A stretch of 64,000 bases of DNA from Holdemania massiliensis (GTDB lineage Bacteria; Bacillota_I; Bacilli_A; Erysipelotrichales; Erysipelotrichaceae): NCBI RefSeq assembly GCF_022440805.1, contig NZ_JAKNTK010000001.1, positions 1,736,001-1,800,000 on the forward strand, given 5' to 3'. Under the pieces are notes generated by a model. It searched no databases and was not told the origin of the DNA. It worked only from the letters and a program-made list of their open reading frames with translations. The position numbers were made by a program, and so were the translations under genes. This document shows, in pieces, positions 17,066 through 25,717 of the stretch. Position 1 is the first letter of the stretch. Every line of letters begins with the position of its first letter.

Positions 17066-18436
17066 ATGACACAATTCAACGATTTTCATCTGCGGGAAAG
17101 TGCGCAGAAATTAATTGAGCTGGAAGGCTTCACTGAGCCGACAGCGATTCAGGCAGCGGTGATTCCCGCGGCATTAAAAGGTCGGGATATCATCGGAATT
17201 TCAGAAACGGGTACCGGCAAAACCCACGCTTTTTTAATTCCGTTAATGGAAAAAATAAAACCGGAGCTGCCGCAGGTTCAGGCGGTGATCACCGCTCCAA
17301 CCCGCGAGCTGGCGATGCAGATTTACAACCGCGCTAAGAAAATGATGCAGGCAGATTCGCGGCTGAGAGTGCGGTTAATTACCGGCGGATTGGATCGGGA
17401 AAAGATGGCGGATTCAATTAAAACGCAGCCGCATCTGGTTATCGGAACCCCGGGCCGAATCAAAGATTTATTTTTAGATCAGGAAGTGCTGCGGGTAGAC
17501 ACCGCTTCCATTCTGATCGTCGATGAAGCGGATATGACGCTGGAATTTGGCTTTCTGGAGGACATCGATGCGATTGCCTCCCGCATGGGCAGTCATTTAC
17601 AGATGATGGCGTTCAGCGCAACGATTCCTCAAGGCTTAAAGCCTTTCCTAAAAAAATACATGCAGGCACCACAGACGATTAAAATTGACCAGGAAACGAA
17701 AATGGATCCTAAGATTGAGCATATCCTCGTTCCCTGCAAGCACCGCAGTTACGCAGAAACGCTTCTGCAGATCCTGCCGGGATTTATGCCTTATGTCTGC
17801 CTGATCTTCGCCAATACCCGTGAAGAAGCGGCGGCTACGGCAAACGCCCTGCGCGATGCGAATGTCCCTGTGATTGAAATCCATGGTGGACTGCAGCCAC
17901 GTCAGCGTAGGCAGGCGATGAAGCAGCTGGAACATGCGGATCACAGCTACATTGTGGCCACGGATATTGCGGCACGAGGGATTGATATCGATGGGATTAC
18001 ACATGTCGTTTCATTGGGCTTCCCAAATGAGCTGGATTTCTATATTCACCGCGCCGGACGAACAGGCCGGGCCGGTCGTGAGGGGACCTGCTTCGCGTTA
18101 TATCAGGAACAGGATGAGCGGGCAATCCGGTTGTTAAAAGAACGCGGCGTACATTTTGAGGTGCGCTCCTTTAAAAATGGACAATGGCAGGCGCAGCGGC
18201 AGACAGATCGCCGCAAAATGTCACCAAGTCAGCAGCGCGAAAAAGAAATTGCGCGGTCATTGAACCGGAAAAAGGAAAAGGTTAAACCGGGATACAAGAA
18301 GAAAAAAGCTGAGCTGGTCAAGCAGATTCAGCGTAAGGAACGCCGGGCGATGATTCAGAGCGAGATCCGTGCGCAGCGCAAAGAACGCTATAAAGCGCAG
18401 CAGCGGCAGAAGCGCGAGGAGGGCAATGATGAATAA
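17066..18436 (+). CDS. cshB: DEAD-box RNA helicase, CshB-like
   Basis: A 456-residue ATP-dependent RNA helicase. Motifs in order: Q-motif (GFTEPTAIQ), Walker A SETGTGKTH near 48, PTREL near 77, TPGR near 126, DEAD near 150, SAT near 182, the C-domain HGGLQPRQR near 277, ATDIAARGID near 300 and HRAGRTGRAG near 330. The last 80 residues are Lys/Arg/Gln-rich and probably bind RNA. Gene order (ispH divergent, then helicase, then nfo) parallels Bacillus yqfP-yqfR(cshB)-yqfS(nfo), which supports CshB, a cold-shock ribosome or mRNA-turnover helicase. The stop overlaps nfo. Confidence 0.9.
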   Translation: MTQFNDFHLRESAQKLIELEGFTEPTAIQAAVIPAALKGRDIIGISETGTGKTHAFLIPLMEKIKPELPQVQAVITAPTRELAMQIYNRAKKMMQADSRLRVRLITGGLDREKMADSIKTQPHLVIGTPGRIKDLFLDQEVLRVDTASILIVDEADMTLEFGFLEDIDAIASRMGSHLQMMAFSATIPQGLKPFLKKYMQAPQTIKIDQETKMDPKIEHILVPCKHRSYAETLLQILPGFMPYVCLIFANTREEAAATANALRDANVPVIEIHGGLQPRQRRQAMKQLEHADHSYIVATDIAARGIDIDGITHVVSLGFPNELDFYIHRAGRTGRAGREGTCFALYQEQDERAIRLLKERGVHFEVRSFKNGQWQAQRQTDRRKMSPSQQREKEIARSLNRKKEKVKPGYKKKKAELVKQIQRKERRAMIQSEIRAQRKERYKAQQRQKREEGNDE

Positions 18437-19316
18437 GATCGGCTGTCATGTTTCGATGAAAGCACCGGAATATTTCGTCGGTGCTGTAAAAGAAGCGTTG
18501 TCCTATAACGCCAATGCCTTGATGATTTATACCGGACCGCCGCAGAATACGCTGCGAAAACCGGTTGATCAGCTGCGGATAGAGGAAGGCCAAACTTTGT
18601 TGAAGAAACAGGGAATTCCTTTGGAAAATGTGATTGTGCATGCCCCGTATATTATCAACTTAGGCAATGTCCAAAACCCGGACACGTTTGAGTTGGGAGT
18701 TCGTTTTCTGAAGCAGGAATTGGCACGCACTGCCGCGATGGGTGCGCGTTATTTAGTGCTGCACCCAGGCTCCAGCGTCAAAGCGAGCGCAGAAGATGGG
18801 CTTGCTAAGATCATTGAAGGATTGAATCAGGCTTTGGAACAGGATGAGCATGATGTATTCATTTGCTTGGAAACGATGGCCGGCAAGGGAAGTGAGCTAG
18901 GCTGGAATTTTGAACAGCTGCGGCAGCTGCGCGAAGGGGTTGTCAAGAAGGAACGGATTGCATTCTGTTTGGATACCTGTCATATTCATGACGCAGGATA
19001 CCCAGTGGCCGAACTGGATACTGTATTGAAACAATGGGATGAAGTCATCGGACTGTCGCTTCTGAAGGTAATTCATCTCAATGATTCCAAAAACATCCGC
19101 GGTGCCCGTAAGGATCGCCATGCGAATCTGGGACAGGGTGAAATTGGTTTTGACGCATTGTATCAGGTGTTTGCGGATCCGCGATTGGACGGCGTTGTCA
19201 AAATTTTGGAAACTCCGTATGTCGAGGATCATGCACCTTATGGCCTGGAAATTGAAATGCTGCGGGACGGTGTGTTTGATCCGCAGAAGTTAGATTGTTT
19301 GAAAGCTGAAAAATAG
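18429..19316 (+). CDS. nfo: endonuclease IV (AP endonuclease)
   Basis: A 295-residue AP endonuclease of the Nfo family that cleaves DNA 5' of abasic sites in base-excision repair, with a tri-zinc TIM-barrel site. Metal ligands and signatures visible: GCHVS at the start, HAPYIINLGN near 72, HPGS near 112, LETMAGKGSE near 146, CLDTCHIHDAGY near 178-189, HLNDSKN near 216 and DRHANLGQG near 232. ATG 18429 has GAGGAGGG at 18416-18423; the ATG at 18426 is too close. It overlaps the helicase gene by 8 bases. No clear terminator follows. Confidence 0.95.
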   Translation: MNKIGCHVSMKAPEYFVGAVKEALSYNANALMIYTGPPQNTLRKPVDQLRIEEGQTLLKKQGIPLENVIVHAPYIINLGNVQNPDTFELGVRFLKQELARTAAMGARYLVLHPGSSVKASAEDGLAKIIEGLNQALEQDEHDVFICLETMAGKGSELGWNFEQLRQLREGVVKKERIAFCLDTCHIHDAGYPVAELDTVLKQWDEVIGLSLLKVIHLNDSKNIRGARKDRHANLGQGEIGFDALYQVFADPRLDGVVKILETPYVEDHAPYGLEIEMLRDGVFDPQKLDCLKAEK

Positions 19317-19544
19317 TGCGGAAACGTTACGGTTTTCTCAGCAAGAAATTGTACAGAACTGATGATTTCATGGCAATAGAAAGCTTAACGATGGCGTGTT
19401 TTTCACAGAACGCTCCTTTTTTCGCAGGAAGAACTCAATCATATGCAGACTTGAAAAGGTCTTGTGTTTTTCATAATTTAATGATACTGTATTATTGTAA
19501 ATAGTACAGATTGTTTTGGTTACGAATGAGTGGAGGGAAAAACA

Positions 19545-20684
19545 ATGCCAAAAAGAATCATCATGATGATCGGATTGATTTGTCTGTTGATCAGCGGATG
19601 CACAGTAAGAACCAATCCATCCGTTTCGCTGGAATCACTGCCGATTGGCTATTACCAAGGTACAGGATATATTGGTACTCAAGATCAGCAACTGCTTCTA
19701 ATGAACACCGGCTATGGCTGGTTGGGGAAGGTTGGACTCTATGGGACGATTCAGCAGTTGCAGGAACAGGAAGGAACATTAACGTTCGTATTTAGAGACG
19801 AAGAGTTTACTTTGGAGCTGCAAAAACAAGGCGACAGTTATCAGGGAACGCTGCAGTCGCAAGATCGGCAGTTAACGATGGACTTAACGTGGATTGAGCC
19901 GGATACCCAAGCTTTGTTGAATTTCAGCGTCCTTGCACCGCTGGAGGAAAAATCTGCGCTGTTAGCGAACTATCAGCAGTTTCCTGCCGATGGTCAGGTG
20001 CCGCCGTATCAATTTGAACTGGGAAAGGATTCAGAAGCGTCAGCATGGCTTGATCGGCATCAGCTGGATACGATTCTCGGGGATAAGACCGATACGGATC
20101 TGATGAAAGCGGCCTTATTTTGGGTTTGCGAACAATATGATCATGTTTCAAATTCACAGTACCGAGGTGAATCTCAATTTGACAATGTCGGTAATTTCGC
20201 GGACGATGGAAATGGCTTAAACTGCAACAATCTTTCCGTGCTCTTAAGCGGAATCCTGCGCAGCTATGGTGTTAAAGCCGTACCGATTTGGTGTCTGTCT
20301 GCGAGTGAGTGGGATAGTGATTGCCATGTCATCGTTCAGGCGTACAGCGAATCGTTGGATCAATGGGTTTTTCTGGATCCAACTTACAATTTAATGCTCA
20401 GCGATGATCAGGGAAACTATATTGATGTTGAAGCGCTGCGCTCGATTTTGATTGAAGGACAGCCGCTGAATGCCAATCCGGAAGCTAATTATAATGGAAA
20501 ACCCTTTGATTTGGAGAATTATCGGAATTATATGACAAAGAATACGTTTCGATTTGAACGGCCGGCCTTTTGCGGACGATTCATTAGTGAAATGGTAATG
20601 TTGGTACCGGAGGGAACAAATTATTCCAAAAACACGATAATGACGACGGATTGGGAAGCCTTCTGGGTGTTGCCGGAAAGATAA
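19545..20684 (+). CDS. lipoprotein with transglutaminase-like domain
   Basis: A 379-residue lipoprotein (signal peptide ending LLISGC, Cys near residue 20). The N-terminal 150 residues look like a beta domain (repeated short Thr/Gln strands). About residues 215-295 resemble a transglutaminase-like fold: Cys in NGLNCNNLSVLLSGIL, His in DSDCHVIVQAYSE and Asp in WVFLDPTYN, in the expected order and spacing. GGAGGG sits ahead of ATG 19545; the GTG at 19530 is upstream of the ribosome site. It is the second transglutaminase-type surface protein in the window. Monocistronic; substrate unknown. Confidence 0.7.
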   Translation: MPKRIIMMIGLICLLISGCTVRTNPSVSLESLPIGYYQGTGYIGTQDQQLLLMNTGYGWLGKVGLYGTIQQLQEQEGTLTFVFRDEEFTLELQKQGDSYQGTLQSQDRQLTMDLTWIEPDTQALLNFSVLAPLEEKSALLANYQQFPADGQVPPYQFELGKDSEASAWLDRHQLDTILGDKTDTDLMKAALFWVCEQYDHVSNSQYRGESQFDNVGNFADDGNGLNCNNLSVLLSGILRSYGVKAVPIWCLSASEWDSDCHVIVQAYSESLDQWVFLDPTYNLMLSDDQGNYIDVEALRSILIEGQPLNANPEANYNGKPFDLENYRNYMTKNTFRFERPAFCGRFISEMVMLVPEGTNYSKNTIMTTDWEAFWVLPER

Positions 20685-20778
20685 GAAGTCATGGATTCAG
20701 CAGGAAAAAAACAAACGAAAGGGTAAGGAGAATAAAAGCGTTTATGCTACAATAAAGGCATAAAGGGGGAATTGAGGA

Positions 20779-21549
20779 ATGGAGCTGCGATTAAAATTCG
20801 ACGAGGATGAGCTGAATTATGAACGTTATCGACCACAATATCCTGAGGCGCTGATGAAAGAGGTGCTGCAAAGTTTTCATCTTGGCCCGCACAGCCAGGT
20901 TCTGGAAATCGGGATTGGCACGGGACAGGCAACCCAGCCGATTTTAGATACAGGCTGTTCGCTGACCGCTGTGGAACTTGGCAGAAAGCTGGCTGCGTTT
21001 GCGGAGAAAAAGTTTCAGAAGGCACCGAACTTTCAGGTGATTCAAGGTGATTTCATGGATTTAGAGCTCAGGGAAAACAGTTGGGATGCGCTGTATTCGG
21101 CTACGGCCTTCCATTGGCTGCCACAACCGCAGGCTTTGGAAAAAGTAATGCGTTTGCTTAAACCCCAGGGATGTCTGGCTTTGTTTTGGAATCATCCCTA
21201 TCCCAATCGCCTCGATGATTGTTCCAATCAGATTAATCGCCAGGTTTATCAACAATTTTGTCCGTCTGATCAGGAATTGAAGGAATTTGATGAATCTGAT
21301 TTAAAGCCCTGGACGGATCGTTTGATCAAAGCTGGTTTTGATTCCGTGCAGGCGCATCTCTACCATCGCGTCAGAACTCTGGATATTCAGGACTATATAG
21401 GCTTACTAAACACGTATTCCGATCATCGGGTATTGCCGGAAGCAACACGTCTGGCCTTTGAACAGGCGATGGCAAAGGGACTGCAGTCAGTCGGCGGACA
21501 GATCCGAATCTATGACACACTGGATCTGTATCTTGCCAGAAAATTTTGA
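20779..21549 (+). CDS. class I SAM-dependent methyltransferase
   Basis: A 256-residue methyltransferase. Motif I (VLEIGIGTGQATQPIL) lies near residue 40, motif II acidic residue in LTAVELGRKL near 65, QGDFMDL near 92 and the post-motif SATAFHWLPQPQALEKVMRL near 110. This arrangement is typical of methyltransferase_11/25-type small-molecule enzymes. The substrate cannot be told. It has its own weak -10 (TACAAT at 20748-20753) and a GAGGAATG-type start, and ends at a bidirectional terminator, so it stands alone. Confidence 0.85.
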   Translation: MELRLKFDEDELNYERYRPQYPEALMKEVLQSFHLGPHSQVLEIGIGTGQATQPILDTGCSLTAVELGRKLAAFAEKKFQKAPNFQVIQGDFMDLELRENSWDALYSATAFHWLPQPQALEKVMRLLKPQGCLALFWNHPYPNRLDDCSNQINRQVYQQFCPSDQELKEFDESDLKPWTDRLIKAGFDSVQAHLYHRVRTLDIQDYIGLLNTYSDHRVLPEATRLAFEQAMAKGLQSVGGQIRIYDTLDLYLARKF

Positions 21550-21564
21550 CGGATTGATCTAAAT

Positions 21565-21622
21565 AAAAAAAACAGGAAATTCATGCAGCAAGTCACCATG
21601 CCGATGAGATTCCTGTTTTTTT
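21565..21622. terminator. bidirectional terminator
   Basis: AAAAACAGGAA (about 21568-21578) pairs with TTCCTGTTTTT (about 21610-21620). It lies between convergent genes (methyltransferase and PfkB kinase) and has A- and T-runs on both sides. Confidence 0.75.
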
Positions 21623-21688
21623 AATCTTTAACGTGGAAAGGGTTTGTTCTTAGTCTTATTAGAATTTGGAAAAGGATTGGATAAGACG

Positions 21689-22567
21689 TCAGATCAGCGG
21701 CCAGGGCAGCGTGTCTTTGTTCAACGGAACGGTGTTGGCGCCGACCCATTGAACGGCCAGCGCTCCGCACCAGCAGCCATTATCCAAGGCTTGAGGGAAA
21801 GACAGTCCCGCTGCGTGGCTGGCGATAAAGCCGGCGCAGAAGCTGTCCCCAGCTCCGGTTGTATCGATCACCTTTGCAGGATAACCATCACAGCTCCACT
21901 TTTGGGTTTCCTGATAAACCGCCGCACCTGCCGCACCCATTTTTAAAACGACAGTTTGACAGCCGTAGCGAAGCAGTTCTTCCGCAATCTCATCGGGCTG
22001 AAGGCGGGAACACAGCGGTCGGATTTCCTCGAATGACGGCATGAAAACATCAATGATAGGAAGCAGGTGTGCAACGCCGGCCAGTCCTTTGTGGTGCCGG
22101 TCACGGGTTGTATCGCTGTATATTGTTAAACCGTGCGCATGAGCCTGCTGAAAGATGGAAAGCAGACCGGAGATTTCCAGTTCATGCAGGGTAAATAAGG
22201 ATCCTAGGGATAAAACTTTGAAAGCCGGCAAAGCCTTGAAAGGAAAGTCAGCCAGGGTGAAATGACGGTGAGCTTCCCCAGTCACGATAAACTGCCGTTC
22301 CCCATTTTCATCCAGCTGAATGAACGAATGCGTCGTGATCTGATCCGGTCGTTGGGACAGCCAGCGAATATCGACGCCCTGCGCTTTCAGCTGGCTGCGG
22401 ATCAGGTCTGCTTCTTCGTCCTGCCCTAGCAGCGCGCAGCAGGCTGCAGATAGGCCTAATTTCGTCAAAAGGATGGCTTGGTTGGCGGCATCGCCCCCGA
22501 CCGTCGGTTTTCGATCCTGAGCATAAAGATCCAGTACGCAGCTGCCCAGGCATAAAACATCGCTCAT
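21689..22567 (-). CDS. PfkB-family carbohydrate kinase
   Basis: A 292-residue ribokinase/PfkB-type sugar or nucleoside kinase. The substrate-binding motif is VGGDAANQAILLTKLG near residue 23, and the ATP-site signature DTTGAGDSFCAGFIA near 235 carries the catalytic Asp. A long middle part (HFTLADF, then IDVFMPSFEE) is typical of the lid and core. The phosphorylated sugar cannot be told from sequence. GGAGGG precedes the ATG. It lies 53 bases behind ispG but an intrinsic terminator stands between them, so expression depends on read-through or its own start. Confidence 0.88.
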   Translation of the reverse strand: MSDVLCLGSCVLDLYAQDRKPTVGGDAANQAILLTKLGLSAACCALLGQDEEADLIRSQLKAQGVDIRWLSQRPDQITTHSFIQLDENGERQFIVTGEAHRHFTLADFPFKALPAFKVLSLGSLFTLHELEISGLLSIFQQAHAHGLTIYSDTTRDRHHKGLAGVAHLLPIIDVFMPSFEEIRPLCSRLQPDEIAEELLRYGCQTVVLKMGAAGAAVYQETQKWSCDGYPAKVIDTTGAGDSFCAGFIASHAAGLSFPQALDNGCWCGALAVQWVGANTVPLNKDTLPWPLI

Positions 22568-22582
22568 TTCATATCCCTCCTT

Positions 22583-22613
22583 AAAAAATGCCGCAATTCA
22601 GTTTCATTGCGGC
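22583..22613 (-). terminator. terminator between ispG and the kinase gene
   Basis: On the minus strand GCCGCAAT (22613-22606) pairs with ATTGCGGC (22597-22590), then a T-run at 22588-22583. The kinase ribosome site starts immediately after the T-run. Confidence 0.8.
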
Positions 22614-22620
22614 AGAACAA

Positions 22621-23679
22621 CTATTGGATCATCGCTAAAATTTCTTCCTTCAGGACCTCAACGATTTGATCCTGCGGAATTTTGCGGATGAGCTGTCCTT
22701 TCTTAAACAACAGGCCTTCCTCTTTCCCTCCGGCAATGCCGATATCAGCCCGGCTGGCTTCCTGCGGCCCATTGACGGCGCAGCCCATAACCGCCACGGT
22801 GATATCAGCGTTAATCGTTGCCAAGAACCGTTCGACTTCCTCGGCGATAGGAATCATGTTGTACTGAATCCGGCCGCAGGTTGGGCAGCTGACTAAATTC
22901 GGGACTCGATCAATCAGATTAAAGCAGCGCAGTAACTGCTTGCAGATGCGCAGTTCCTCAACCGGATCGGCACTGACGGATACCCGAATTGTATCGCCGA
23001 TTCCATCCATAAGCAAGGCACCCAAGGCTGCGCTGGATTTGATCGCACTGGAAGTAAAGGTACCGGCTTCCGTAACCCCTAAGTGCAGCGGATAAGGAAA
23101 GACGTCAGCCGCTAACCGGTAGGCTTCAATCGTCAACATAACGTCGCTGGATTTAAAGGATAAGCAGATGTCATGGAAGTCCAGTTCTTCCAGGATGTCG
23201 ACGTGTTTTTGGGCACTTTCAATCATCGCTTCAGCGCATGGCCGGCCATATTTTTCAAGCACTGCTTTTTCCAGAGAACCGCTGTTGATACCGATGCGGA
23301 TAGGGACATGATGCTGCTTGCAGGCTTCCACTACCGCCGCAACGTTTTCCCGCGCCCCGATGTTGCCGGGATTGATGCGGATCTTATCGACGCCCGATTC
23401 AATCGCGGTTAAAGCTAATTTATAATCAAAATGAATATCGGCCACCAGCGGAACATTAACCTGAGCTTTGATCTGTTTGATCGCCCGGGCATCCTCCTGG
23501 TCGTAGACTGCCATGCGTACGATCTGGCATCCCGCTTCACACAGCTGTTGGATTTGCCGAACTGTCGCTTCTACATTTTTCGTCTTTGTATTGGTCATTG
23601 ACTGAATGATCACTTGATTTTGACCGCCGATCTGCAGGTTTCCTACCTGAATAGGGCGGGTTTCCGTTCTTTTTTTCAT
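22621..23679 (-). CDS. ispG: 4-hydroxy-3-methylbut-2-en-1-yl diphosphate synthase
   Basis: A 352-residue IspG, penultimate enzyme of the MEP pathway, using a 4Fe-4S cluster to convert MEcPP to HMBPP. The TIM-barrel N-terminus begins [20 protein letters not shown]. The cluster motif CPTCGRIQ lies near residue 265, and the third cysteine is in [16 protein letters not shown] near 300. ATG 23679 has GAGGTG 7 bases upstream; the earlier GTG at 23688 falls inside it. Length fits the short (bacterial) form. Works with ispH in this window. Confidence 0.95.
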   Translation of the reverse strand: MKKRTETRPIQVGNLQIGGQNQVIIQSMTNTKTKNVEATVRQIQQLCEAGCQIVRMAVYDQEDARAIKQIKAQVNVPLVADIHFDYKLALTAIESGVDKIRINPGNIGARENVAAVVEACKQHHVPIRIGINSGSLEKAVLEKYGRPCAEAMIESAQKHVDILEELDFHDICLSFKSSDVMLTIEAYRLAADVFPYPLHLGVTEAGTFTSSAIKSSAALGALLMDGIGDTIRVSVSADPVEELRICKQLLRCFNLIDRVPNLVSCPTCGRIQYNMIPIAEEVERFLATINADITVAVMGCAVNGPQEASRADIGIAGGKEEGLLFKKGQLIRKIPQDQIVEVLKEEILAMIQ

Positions 23680-23872
23680 GAAATTCACCTCGTTTCTATT
23701 ATAGCATAAATTTGAAATCGGACACGAAGGAGAAAGAAAAGGAAAAGATGGGGAAGAGATGTCAGGTGTAGCGATCCCATGGGAAATTGAATATGATATA
23801 ATATTAAAAAGGCTTTGCCGAATCAGGATAATCTGCTTGCTTTCGGATCGATGCTAAAGAGGAGGGAAAGTT

Positions 23873-25498
23873 ATCGACTTCAATCTTTTATTAATCTTGT
23901 GCGGCGGGGTGCTGATGATCTGCATCCTCTGCAATAAGCTTTCATTTCGGCTGGGAGTGCCGAGTCTGCTCCTGTTTATTTTGTTGGGAATGGTTTTCGG
24001 CAGCGACGGATTATTCCGCATTCCCTTTGAAAATTATGCGTTTGCGGAGAAGCTGTGTACCGCAGCTTTGATTTATATTATGTTCTACGGCGGCTTTGGA
24101 ACACGCTGGAAACAGGCGCGGCCAGTCGCTAAGGGAGCGCTGTTATTATCGTCGCTGGGTGTTTTTCTGACAGCGGCATTGACCGGCGTGTTCTGCCATT
24201 GGGGATTAGGAATGGAATGGCAGGAAAGTTTTTTGATCGGAGCGGTGATCAGCTCCACCGATGCGGCCTCGATGTTCTCAATTCTGCGAAGCAAGAAGCT
24301 GGCCTTAAAAGAGAATACCGACTCCCTTTTGGAATTGGAAAGCGGAAGCAATGATCCGTTCTCCTATATGCTGACGGTGATGCTTTTAACGATGATGGCG
24401 GGACAGGGCAGCCCGGAAACCTTCGCCTGGATGCTTGCTAAGCAGCTGATGATCGGCGGTTTAAGCGGCTGGTTATGCGCGAAAGTTGGGATTGCTTGTC
24501 TGAATCGGTTTGATTTTGCGACCGAAGGGTTTGATTCCATCTTTGTCGTCGGTTTGGTTTTGCTGACCTATGCGCTATGCAGTTATGGCGGAGGAAATGG
24601 ATATCTTTGCGTCTATCTGGCTGGAATACTGATGGGCAATGCATCTCTTCGCAATAAACGGTCGCTTGTCCATTTCTTTGACGGCGTGACAGGGTTGATG
24701 CAGATCGTGATTTTCTTTCTGTTAGGTCTGTTGGCATTTCCATCGCAGCTGTCATCCGTGATCCTTCCCGCTTTACTGATCATGGCGTTTCTGACGCTGA
24801 TTGCCCGCCCGGTTACCGTGAGCTTGTTGTTGAAACCGTTTGCGGGTTCGTGGCGGCAGACGGTCTTAGTCAGTGCTGCGGGTCTGCGCGGGGCGTCTTC
24901 GATTGTTTTTGCAATCATGGTGACAGTGAGTCCGGCGTATACACGTTATGATGTCTTCCATGTTGTATTTTGCCTGGTCTTGCTTTCAATCAGTCTGCAG
25001 GGGACGCTGCTGCCCTGGATTGCGCGCAAATTAGAGATGATTGATACCGGTGCTGATGTATTGAAAACCTTTAATGACTACAAAGATGACCCGGCGATTG
25101 AGATGATTCAGCTGGATATCCGTTCAGGCCATGCCTGGATTGGACAGTCGGTGCAGTCGCTGAAGCTGCCTGGGGATGTTCTGCTGGCCATGATTCGCCG
25201 GCAAAACGAGAATTTAGTCCCGCATGGACAGACGATCATTAAACAGGGTGATGTTGTCATTGCTATTGCCCCGGCAGTCACAGAACCGGCACAGCTGGAA
25301 TTGACGGAGATGCTGATTGAGGAAGGACATTCCTGGCAGGGACGCAGGATCAAAGATCTGAAGCTGCCGCCTGCGCTTTTGATCATGATGATTCTGCGGG
25401 ATGAAACACTGATGGTTCCGGATGGCAATACGCAGATCGCTGCCGAGGATGTGCTGATCATTCATCAGCCTTCCAATACCAAAAAACGAATAAAATAG
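23873..25498 (+). CDS. potassium/proton antiporter, CPA family (NhaP2/CvrA-like)
   Basis: About 541 residues. A Na+/H+ exchanger-type membrane domain with about 12 helices covers roughly 1-390; ISSTDAASMFSIL and ELESGSNDPFSYML hold the expected acidic transport residues. Two C-terminal regulatory RCK/TrkA-C-like repeats follow (IGQSVQSLKLPGDVLLAMI, then WQGRRIKDLKLPPALLIMM). The start is odd. A strong GGAGGG at 23861-23866 is followed after 6 bases by ATC at 23873, and translation from there gives the expected N-terminus [I]DFNLLLILCGG. The first standard start in frame is TTG 23897, which has no ribosome site, and a stop lies upstream at 23855. I annotate the non-canonical ATC. A base error (ATG in reality) is the main alternative. 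Confidence 0.8.
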   Translation: MDFNLLLILCGGVLMICILCNKLSFRLGVPSLLLFILLGMVFGSDGLFRIPFENYAFAEKLCTAALIYIMFYGGFGTRWKQARPVAKGALLLSSLGVFLTAALTGVFCHWGLGMEWQESFLIGAVISSTDAASMFSILRSKKLALKENTDSLLELESGSNDPFSYMLTVMLLTMMAGQGSPETFAWMLAKQLMIGGLSGWLCAKVGIACLNRFDFATEGFDSIFVVGLVLLTYALCSYGGGNGYLCVYLAGILMGNASLRNKRSLVHFFDGVTGLMQIVIFFLLGLLAFPSQLSSVILPALLIMAFLTLIARPVTVSLLLKPFAGSWRQTVLVSAAGLRGASSIVFAIMVTVSPAYTRYDVFHVVFCLVLLSISLQGTLLPWIARKLEMIDTGADVLKTFNDYKDDPAIEMIQLDIRSGHAWIGQSVQSLKLPGDVLLAMIRRQNENLVPHGQTIIKQGDVVIAIAPAVTEPAQLELTEMLIEEGHSWQGRRIKDLKLPPALLIMMILRDETLMVPDGNTQIAAEDVLIIHQPSNTKKRIK

Positions 25499-25689
25499 AT
25501 CGTTGGAATCTGTCGGGTCGCAGGCAAAAGCATCCTTGTTGGCTGAGAAAGTAAATTGAGAGCGTAGAAATGAGAGTCGGCAGCTTTCTGTGTTCTTTAA
25601 GGCAAGAAAAGACAAGGCATAGAAGCAGGGCGTGAACAGGATTTCATCCTTGCCGTGCAAATTTTCATTTCACGCAGAAAAAAATAAGG

Positions 25690-25695
25690 TATAAT
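25690..25695 (+). promoter_or_regulatory. -10 element before PBP2 gene
   Basis: A perfect TATAAT at 25690-25695 lies 22 bases before the PBP2 start. The -35 candidate (TTTCAC, 25668-25673, spacing 16) is weak. The rest of 25499-25689 shows no gene or clear terminator. Confidence 0.5.
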
Positions 25696-25717
25696 AAGGC
25701 ATACGAGGAGATCGTGC

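Noticed and set aside
19317..19504. Short frame after nfo
   Set aside because: No ribosome site and no similarity; probably a random frame in the gap before the lipoprotein gene.
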